Of a stretch of DNA of 64,000 nucleotides, positions 57,693-64,000 are shown one piece after another; the first letter of the stretch is position 1; each line of letters begins with the position of its first letter. The stretch is from Lelliottia sp. JS-SCA-14. GTDB lineage: Bacteria > Pseudomonadota > Gammaproteobacteria > Enterobacterales > Enterobacteriaceae. The notes beneath the pieces were generated by a model that was not told the DNA's origin, searched no databases, and was given only the letters and a program-made list of their open reading frames with translations. The stretch covers positions 744,001 through 808,000 of the forward strand of contig NZ_CP141606.1 of the NCBI RefSeq assembly GCF_035593345.1, in the 5' to 3' direction. The position numbers were made by a program, and so were the translations under genes.

Positions 57693-59047
57693 TTAGCTTA
57701 ACGCTAAGCCAGGCTGCCTCTGTGCTCAAGGGCGAGCTGCAGGGTCAGGATCTGACTATTGATGCCGTCACGACTGACACTCGCAAAATCACCGCGGGCT
57801 GTCTGTTTGTGGCGCTGAAAGGCGAGCGCTTTGACGCGCACGATTTTGCCGATCAGGCGAAAGCAAACGGCGCGGGCGCACTGCTGGTGAGCCGTAAGCT
57901 TGATATCGACCTGCCGCAGATTGTGGTGAAAGACACCCGTCTGGCGTTTGGTGAGCTGGCGGCCTGGGTGCGTCAGCAGGTTCCGGCGCGCGTGGTCGCG
58001 CTGACCGGTTCTTCCGGCAAAACCTCCGTGAAAGAGATGACCGCGGCCATTCTGAGCCAGTGCGGGAACACCCTCTACACGGCGGGCAATCTGAATAACG
58101 ATATCGGCGTGCCGATGACGCTCCTGCGTCTGACCAAAGAATACGACTACGCCGTGATTGAATTAGGCGCCAACCACCAGGGCGAAATTGCCTGGACCGT
58201 CGGCCTGACGCGTCCGGAAGCGGCGTTAGTCAATAACCTCGCCGCCGCACATCTTGAAGGTTTTGGCTCGCTGGAAGGCGTGGCAAAAGCCAAAGGTGAG
58301 ATTTACACCGGTCTGTCGACAGACGGCATCGCCATCATGAATGCCGATAACAACGACTGGCTGAACTGGAAAGAGGTGATTGGCGCGCGCAAAACCTGGC
58401 GCTTCTCGCCAAATGCGGCCAACAGCGATTTCACCGCGACCAATATCCACGTGACCTCGCACGGCACCGAATTTACGCTGCAAACCCCGACGGGCGGTGT
58501 GGACGTGTTACTCCCGCTGCCGGGTCGCCACAATATCGCGAACGCCCTGGCGGCGGCCGCGCTGTCGATGGCGGTCGGCGCCACGCACGAGGCGATCAAA
58601 GCGGGTCTGGCGAATCTGAAAGCGGTGCCGGGGCGTCTGTTCCCGGTTCAGCTGGCAGAAAACAAACTGCTGCTGGATGACTCCTACAACGCCAACGTCG
58701 GCTCGATGACTGCCGCCGTGCAGGTGCTGTCTGAGATGCCGGGTTATCGCGTGATGGTCGTGGGCGACATGGCTGAGCTGGGTGTTGAGAGCGAAGCCTG
58801 TCATATCCAGGTCGGCGAAGCGGCGAAAGCTTCAGGAATTGATCGAGTATTGAGCGCCGGAACCTTGAGCCAGGCGATTAGCCAGGCGAGTGGCGTCGGT
58901 GAACATTTCGCTGATAAATCGGCGCTGATTACGCGCCTTAAAACACTGGTAGAAGAACACCAAATTGTGACGGTTTTAGTGAAAGGTTCACGTAGTGCCG
59001 CCATGGAAGAGGTTGTGCACGCATTACAGGAGAACGGAACATGTTAG
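57689..59047 (+). CDS. murF: MurF, D-Ala-D-Ala-adding ligase
   Basis: Completes the UDP-MurNAc-pentapeptide. 452 residues. N-terminal UMP-binding domain ([19 protein letters not shown]...), ATP-binding [17 protein letters not shown] near residue 107, [51 protein letters not shown], and [20 protein letters not shown] in the C-terminal domain. It overlaps mraY by 7 bases. Confidence 0.97.
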   Translation: MISLTLSQAASVLKGELQGQDLTIDAVTTDTRKITAGCLFVALKGERFDAHDFADQAKANGAGALLVSRKLDIDLPQIVVKDTRLAFGELAAWVRQQVPARVVALTGSSGKTSVKEMTAAILSQCGNTLYTAGNLNNDIGVPMTLLRLTKEYDYAVIELGANHQGEIAWTVGLTRPEAALVNNLAAAHLEGFGSLEGVAKAKGEIYTGLSTDGIAIMNADNNDWLNWKEVIGARKTWRFSPNAANSDFTATNIHVTSHGTEFTLQTPTGGVDVLLPLPGRHNIANALAAAALSMAVGATHEAIKAGLANLKAVPGRLFPVQLAENKLLLDDSYNANVGSMTAAVQVLSEMPGYRVMVVGDMAELGVESEACHIQVGEAAKASGIDRVLSAGTLSQAISQASGVGEHFADKSALITRLKTLVEEHQIVTVLVKGSRSAAMEEVVHALQENGTC

Positions 59048-60123
59048 TTTGGCTGGCTGAACATTTGGTCAAATATTATTCAGGCTTTAACGTCTTTTCC
59101 TATTTGACGTTTCGCGCCATCGTCAGCCTGCTGACCGCGCTGTTCATCTCTCTGTGGATGGGCCCGCGCATGATCGCCCGTCTGCAAAAGCTCTCCTTTG
59201 GTCAGGTTGTGCGTAACGACGGTCCGGAATCGCACTTCAGCAAACGCGGTACGCCAACCATGGGCGGGATCATGATCCTGACCGCCATTGTCGTCTCGGT
59301 TCTGCTGTGGGCGTATCCCTCTAACCCGTACGTCTGGTGCGTACTGACCGTGCTGATCGGCTACGGCATTATCGGTTTTGTCGATGACTATCGCAAAGTC
59401 GTGCGTAAAGACACCAAGGGCCTGATTGCGCGCTGGAAATACTTCTGGATGTCGGTGATTGCCCTCGGCGTGGCCTTTGCGCTCTACCTTGCAGGGAAAG
59501 ACACTCCGGCGACCGAGCTGGTGGTGCCGTTCTTCAAAGACGTGATGCCTCAGCTGGGGCTGTTCTACATCCTGCTGGCCTACTTCGTGATTGTCGGTAC
59601 CGGCAACGCCGTGAACCTGACCGATGGTCTGGATGGCCTGGCGATTATGCCAACCGTCTTTGTGGCCGGTGGTTTTGCGCTGGTGGCGTGGGCGAGCGGT
59701 AACATGAACTTTGCCAGCTATCTGCATATTCCCTATCTGCGCCACGCCGGTGAGCTGGTGATCGTCTGTACGGCGATTGTCGGCGCGGGGCTGGGCTTCC
59801 TGTGGTTCAACACCTATCCGGCGCAGGTCTTTATGGGCGACGTCGGCTCGCTGGCGCTGGGCGGCGCGCTCGGCATTATCGCCGTGCTGCTGCGTCAGGA
59901 GTTCCTGCTGGTGATCATGGGCGGCGTGTTTGTGGTTGAAACCCTTTCCGTGATTTTGCAGGTCGGCTCCTTCAAGCTGCGCGGTCAGCGCATCTTCCGT
60001 ATGGCACCGATTCACCATCACTATGAACTGAAAGGCTGGCCGGAACCGCGCGTGATTGTGCGCTTCTGGATTATTTCGCTGATGCTGGTCCTGATTGGCC
60101 TGGCCACGCTGAAGGTACGTTAA
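59041..60123 (+). CDS. mraY: MraY, phospho-MurNAc-pentapeptide translocase
   Basis: Makes lipid I from the pentapeptide precursor and undecaprenyl phosphate. 360 residues, ten membrane segments. Catalytic motifs: [16 protein letters not shown] (Asp pair near residues 115-116), [18 protein letters not shown] (Asn/Asp near 255-267) and [16 protein letters not shown] (His cluster near 324-326). The murD start lies 2 bases after the stop. Confidence 0.98.
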   Translation: MLVWLAEHLVKYYSGFNVFSYLTFRAIVSLLTALFISLWMGPRMIARLQKLSFGQVVRNDGPESHFSKRGTPTMGGIMILTAIVVSVLLWAYPSNPYVWCVLTVLIGYGIIGFVDDYRKVVRKDTKGLIARWKYFWMSVIALGVAFALYLAGKDTPATELVVPFFKDVMPQLGLFYILLAYFVIVGTGNAVNLTDGLDGLAIMPTVFVAGGFALVAWASGNMNFASYLHIPYLRHAGELVIVCTAIVGAGLGFLWFNTYPAQVFMGDVGSLALGGALGIIAVLLRQEFLLVIMGGVFVVETLSVILQVGSFKLRGQRIFRMAPIHHHYELKGWPEPRVIVRFWIISLMLVLIGLATLKVR

Positions 60124-60125
60124 TC

Positions 60126-61442
60126 ATGGCAGATTACCAGGGTAAAAAAGTCGTTGTCATCGGGTTAGGCCTTACGGGCCTGTCCTGCGTGGACTTTTTC
60201 CTCGGGCGCGGCGTCACGCCGCGTGTGATGGATACGCGTGTTTCTCCGCCTGGTCTGGACAAGTTGCCAGAACAGGTTGAACGCCACCTTGGTGGTCTGA
60301 ATGATGCCTGGCTGCTTGCCGCCGATCTGATTGTCGCAAGCCCTGGAATGGCGCTGGCGCATCCGTCCTTAAACGCGGCGGCGGACGCGGGCGTTGAGAT
60401 TGTCGGCGATATCGAACTGTTTTGCCGCGAAGCGCAGGCCCCGATCGTAGCGATTACCGGCTCTAACGGAAAAAGCACCGTCACGACGCTGGTCGGCGAC
60501 ATGGCAAAAGCGGCGGGCGTGAACGTCGGCGTTGGCGGCAATATCGGCCTGCCAGCGTTGATGCTGCTCGATCCGGCTCGCGAGCTGTATGTGCTTGAAC
60601 TCTCCAGCTTCCAGCTGGAAACCACCTCCAGTCTGCAGGCCGTGGCCGCCACGATCCTGAACGTGACGGAAGATCATATGGATCGCTACCCGTTTGGTCT
60701 GCAGCAATATCGCGCGGCCAAACTGCGCGTCTATGAAAACGCAAAAGTGTGTGTGGTGAACGCGGACGATGCGTTGACCATGCCGGTGCGTGGCGCGGAC
60801 GAGCGTTGCATCAGCTTTGGCGTGAATATGGGTGACTATCACCTGAATCATCAGCAGGGCGAAACCTGGCTGCGGGTGAAAGGCGAGAAAGTGCTGAACG
60901 TGAAAGAGATGAAACTTTCCGGCCAACACAACTACACCAATGCCCTGGCGGCGCTGGCGCTGGCGGATGCGGCAGGCTTACCGCGTGCGACCAGCCTGAA
61001 AGCCCTGACCACCTTTACCGGTCTGGCGCACCGCTTCCAGCTGGCGCTGGAACACAACGGTGTGCGCTGGATTAACGACTCAAAAGCCACCAACGTGGGC
61101 AGCACCGAAGCGGCGCTGAACGGCCTGCGCGTGGATGGCACGCTCTACCTGTTGCTCGGTGGCGACGGCAAATCGGCCGATTTCTCCTCCCTGAAACAGT
61201 ATCTGACGGGCGATAACATTCGCCTGTACTGCTTTGGTCGTGACGGCGCTGAGCTGGCAGAACTGCGCCCTGAGATAGCTCAGCAAACCGAAACCATGGA
61301 ACAGGCTATCCGTCAGATCGCGCCTCTGGTTAAAGCGGGCGATATGGTGCTGCTGTCTCCTGCCTGCGCCAGCCTCGACCAGTTTAAGAATTTCGAACAG
61401 CGTGGTGATCTCTTTACCCGCCTCGCGAGGGAGTTAGGCTGA
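60126..61442 (+). CDS. murD: MurD, D-glutamate ligase
   Basis: Adds D-Glu to UDP-MurNAc-L-Ala. 438 residues. N-terminal Rossmann-like domain ([22 protein letters not shown]), ATP-binding [23 protein letters not shown] near residue 110, [14 protein letters not shown], and [38 protein letters not shown] in the C-terminal domain. It ends sharing one base with the ftsW start. Confidence 0.98.
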   Translation: MADYQGKKVVVIGLGLTGLSCVDFFLGRGVTPRVMDTRVSPPGLDKLPEQVERHLGGLNDAWLLAADLIVASPGMALAHPSLNAAADAGVEIVGDIELFCREAQAPIVAITGSNGKSTVTTLVGDMAKAAGVNVGVGGNIGLPALMLLDPARELYVLELSSFQLETTSSLQAVAATILNVTEDHMDRYPFGLQQYRAAKLRVYENAKVCVVNADDALTMPVRGADERCISFGVNMGDYHLNHQQGETWLRVKGEKVLNVKEMKLSGQHNYTNALAALALADAAGLPRATSLKALTTFTGLAHRFQLALEHNGVRWINDSKATNVGSTEAALNGLRVDGTLYLLLGGDGKSADFSSLKQYLTGDNIRLYCFGRDGAELAELRPEIAQQTETMEQAIRQIAPLVKAGDMVLLSPACASLDQFKNFEQRGDLFTRLARELG

Positions 61443-62686
61443 TGCGTTTATCTCTCCCTCGCCTGAGAATGCCGCGTATGCCGGGATCGCGTATCTTCGG
61501 CTGGCTGTTTGCGGCGCTGAAAGGCTGGGTGATGGGCTCGCGGGATAAAGATTCCGATAGCCTCGTGATGTACGACCGTGCGCTGCTGTGGTTCACCCTG
61601 GGCCTGGCGGCGGTCGGTTTCATCATGGTGACTTCGGCTTCGATGCCTGTCGGGCAGCGTCTGGCGAACGATCCTTTCCTGTTCGCCAAGCGTGATGGTT
61701 TGTACATCATCCTCGCGTTCTGTCTGGCGATGATCACGCTGCGTCTGCCGATGGAGTTCTGGCAGCGCCACAGTACCGCGATGCTGATTGCCTCCATCAT
61801 TATGCTGCTGATCGTGCTGGTGGTGGGGAGCTCGGTGAACGGGGCATCGCGCTGGATCGCTTTTGGTCCGCTGCGTATTCAGCCTGCGGAATTTACCAAG
61901 CTGTCGCTGTTCTGCTATCTCGCCAACTACCTGGTGCGCAAGGTCGATGAAGTCCGAAATAACCTGCGCGGCTTCTTAAAACCGATGGGCGTGATTCTGG
62001 TGCTGGCGGTTCTTCTGCTGGCGCAGCCGGACCTCGGTACGGTGGTGGTACTGTTTGTCACCACGCTGGCGATGCTGTTCCTGGCGGGCGCGAAGCTGTG
62101 GCAGTTCATCGCGATTATCGGGATGGGCATCTCGGCCGTGGTTCTGCTGATCCTCGCCGAGCCGTATCGTATTCGCCGTGTGACCTCTTTCTGGAACCCT
62201 TGGGAAGATCCGTTCGGCAGCGGTTATCAGCTGACTCAGTCGCTGATGGCCTTTGGCCGAGGCGAGGTCTGGGGCCAGGGGCTGGGCAATTCAGTGCAAA
62301 AACTGGAGTATCTGCCGGAGGCACACACCGACTTCATCTTCTCCATTATTGGGGAAGAACTGGGTTATATCGGTGTGGTACTGGCACTTTTAATGGTATT
62401 CTTCGTCGCTTTCCGCGCCATGTCGATTGGCCGAAAAGCGCTGGAAATCGATCACCGCTTCTCAGGTTTCCTGGCCTGCTCAATTGGTATCTGGTTTAGC
62501 TTCCAGGCATTGGTGAACGTTGGCGCGGCAGCGGGTATGTTGCCGACGAAGGGCCTGACGTTGCCGCTGATCAGTTACGGTGGTTCGAGTCTGTTGATTA
62601 TGTCGACAGCGATTATGTTCTTGTTACGCATAGATTATGAGACGCGTCTGGAAAAAGCCCAGGCGTTTACACGAGGTTCACGATGA
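61442..62686 (+). CDS. ftsW: FtsW, septal peptidoglycan glycosyltransferase (SEDS)
   Basis: Polymerises lipid II at the septum with FtsI. 414 residues, ten predicted membrane segments after a basic N-terminus ([23 protein letters not shown]). SEDS signatures: [101 protein letters not shown] (containing the catalytic Asp) and [18 protein letters not shown]. It overlaps murD by 1 base and murG by 4. Confidence 0.97.
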   Translation: MRLSLPRLRMPRMPGSRIFGWLFAALKGWVMGSRDKDSDSLVMYDRALLWFTLGLAAVGFIMVTSASMPVGQRLANDPFLFAKRDGLYIILAFCLAMITLRLPMEFWQRHSTAMLIASIIMLLIVLVVGSSVNGASRWIAFGPLRIQPAEFTKLSLFCYLANYLVRKVDEVRNNLRGFLKPMGVILVLAVLLLAQPDLGTVVVLFVTTLAMLFLAGAKLWQFIAIIGMGISAVVLLILAEPYRIRRVTSFWNPWEDPFGSGYQLTQSLMAFGRGEVWGQGLGNSVQKLEYLPEAHTDFIFSIIGEELGYIGVVLALLMVFFVAFRAMSIGRKALEIDHRFSGFLACSIGIWFSFQALVNVGAAAGMLPTKGLTLPLISYGGSSLLIMSTAIMFLLRIDYETRLEKAQAFTRGSR

Positions 62687-63747
62687 ATCAACCGAAGCGG
62701 TTAATGGTGATGGCGGGCGGTACCGGCGGACATGTTTTCCCGGGGCTCGCGGTTGCGCACCATTTAATGGATCAAGGCTGGCAAGTGCGCTGGCTGGGAA
62801 CCGCCGATCGCATGGAAGCCGATCTGGTGCCGAAGCACGGTATCGAGATCGACTTTATTCGGATTTCAGGTTTGCGCGGCAAAGGCATCAAAGCGCAGCT
62901 GCTGGCTCCGGTCCGCATCTTCAACGCCTGGCGTCAGGCGCGCGCGATCATGAAGCGCTTTAAACCTGATGCGGTACTGGGTATGGGCGGTTACGTTTCC
63001 GGTCCTGGTGGACTGGCGGCCTGGTCGCTGGGCATTCCGGTTGTGCTGCACGAGCAGAACGGTATCGCCGGGTTGACCAACAAATGGCTGGCAAAAATTG
63101 CCACCAAAGTGATGCAGGCCTTCCCCGGTGCGTTTCCAAAAGCGGACGTGGTGGGCAACCCGGTGCGCGTTGATGTGCTGGCGTTACCGTTGCCGCAGGA
63201 GCGTCTGATCGGGCGCGAAGGCCCGGTTCGGGTGCTGGTCGTTGGTGGCTCGCAGGGCGCACGGATCCTGAACCAGACCCTTCCGCAGGTAGCCGCAAAG
63301 CTCGGCGACAGCGTCACGATCTGGCATCAGAGCGGGAAGGGCGCGCAGCAAACGGTTGAACAGGCTTATGCCGGGGCGGGTCAGCCGCAGCATAAAGTCA
63401 CTGAATTTATTGACGACATGGCGGCAGCCTATGCCTGGGCCGATGTCGTGGTGTGTCGTTCCGGTGCGCTGACGGTCAGTGAAATTGCCGCTGCGGGTTT
63501 GCCAGCGGTATTTGTGCCTTTCCAGCACAAAGACCGACAGCAGTACTGGAATGCGTTACCGCTTGAGAAAGCCGGTGCCGCCAAAATTTTTGAGCAGCCA
63601 CAGTTTACCGCCGACGCCGTCGCTTCCACCCTCGCGGGCTGGAACCGGGCGACGCTGCTGGAGATGGCCGAACGCGCGCGCGCGACGGCGATTCCGGATG
63701 CGACCGAGCGGGTGGCAAATGAAGTGAGCCTGGCAGCAAAGGCTTAA
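62683..63747 (+). CDS. murG: MurG, GlcNAc transferase making lipid II
   Basis: Peripheral GT-B glycosyltransferase on the inner membrane face that transfers GlcNAc to lipid I. 354 residues. G-loops: [21 protein letters not shown] (residues 9-29) and [15 protein letters not shown]-terminal UDP-GlcNAc site [18 protein letters not shown] and [32 protein letters not shown] 58-base gap follows before murC. Confidence 0.97.
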   Translation: MNQPKRLMVMAGGTGGHVFPGLAVAHHLMDQGWQVRWLGTADRMEADLVPKHGIEIDFIRISGLRGKGIKAQLLAPVRIFNAWRQARAIMKRFKPDAVLGMGGYVSGPGGLAAWSLGIPVVLHEQNGIAGLTNKWLAKIATKVMQAFPGAFPKADVVGNPVRVDVLALPLPQERLIGREGPVRVLVVGGSQGARILNQTLPQVAAKLGDSVTIWHQSGKGAQQTVEQAYAGAGQPQHKVTEFIDDMAAAYAWADVVVCRSGALTVSEIAAAGLPAVFVPFQHKDRQQYWNALPLEKAGAAKIFEQPQFTADAVASTLAGWNRATLLEMAERARATAIPDATERVANEVSLAAKA

Positions 63748-63805
63748 CCCTTGTAGCGCGTTTTGCGTTGCACGAATTTTGAGAAGTATCGATGGCGGTT
63801 AGAGA

Positions 63806-64000
63806 ATGAATACACAACAACTGGCGAAACTGCGTTCAATCGTGCCCGAGATGCGTCGCGTCCGGCACATTCACTTCGTTGGCATCGGCGGCGCAGGTAT
63901 GGGCGGTATTGCCGAAGTCTTAGCGAACGAAGGTTACCAGATCAGCGGTTCCGATCTGGCGCCGAACCCTGTCACGCAACAGTTGGCGTCGCTTGGGGCG
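63806..64000 (+). CDS. murC: MurC, UDP-MurNAc:L-alanine ligase, 5' part only
   Basis: The first 65 residues before the window ends: [20 protein letters not shown] then [20 protein letters not shown] and [20 protein letters not shown]. The [14 protein letters not shown] nucleotide-sugar-binding motif (about residues 26-39) and the position after murG identify it. The ATG is at 63806 with GGTTAGAGA as a weak upstream purine stretch. The rest of the gene lies beyond base 64000. Confidence 0.96.

Overview
The window is a chromosomal segment of a member of the Enterobacteriaceae. Gene order follows the 0.5-2 minute region of the Escherichia coli map (dapB-carAB, kefFC-folA-apaHG-rsmA-pdxA-surA-lptD, djlA-rluA-rapA-polB-araDAB/araC-yabI-thiQPB-sgrR/sgrS-setA-leuDCBA-leuO-ilvIH-cra-mraZ through murC). 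Most proteins recall their E. coli counterparts closely in length and motifs. GC-rich third positions, REP elements and departures from E. coli (a LacI-type gene before dapB, and a DMSO-reductase-like operon where E. coli K-12 has cai/fix genes) suggest the Enterobacter/Leclercia/Lelliottia/Citrobacter/Klebsiella neighbourhood. I cannot fix the genus without a search. I saw no tRNA, rRNA, insertion sequence, prophage or CRISPR array.

Layout. 1-633 is the 3' end of a LacI-family regulator. 767-6434 holds dapB and carAB (lysine, arginine and pyrimidine supply). 6451-11678 is the accessory part: REP sequences, a small lipoprotein, and a four-gene operon behind a good FNR-type site. That operon encodes a Tat-exported molybdopterin oxidoreductase, a DmsB-type four-cluster subunit, a DmsC-type anchor, and a ferredoxin-like protein ending in a zinc-ribbon-like segment. 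The catalytic gene carries an in-frame amber codon exactly at the expected signal-peptide cleavage region. 11775-14757 is kefFC and folA. A minus-strand envelope and maintenance operon (apaH to lptD) follows, then djlA, rluA, rapA, LexA-controlled polB, and the arabinose regulon. The ara O2-I1 spacing is 211 bp. Next come yabI, the thiamine transporter with its TPP riboswitch, and the sugar-phosphate stress module sgrR-sgrS/sgrT-setA. The branched-chain amino acid genes follow (leu operon with attenuator leader peptide, leuO, ilvIH), then cra. The last 12 kb is the start of the dcw division and cell-wall cluster, mraZ to murC, cut off by the window end.

Most of the window is conserved core genome. 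The points worth a second look are the amber-interrupted oxidoreductase operon and its uncharacterised ferredoxin/zinc-ribbon protein; a patch inside ftsI with strikingly different synonymous codon use, matching the reported ORF-internal sRNA FtsO; a perfect 97-bp-period REP duplication that begins inside the folA stop codon; a dyad-symmetric dapB leader; and an N-terminally longer SgrT.
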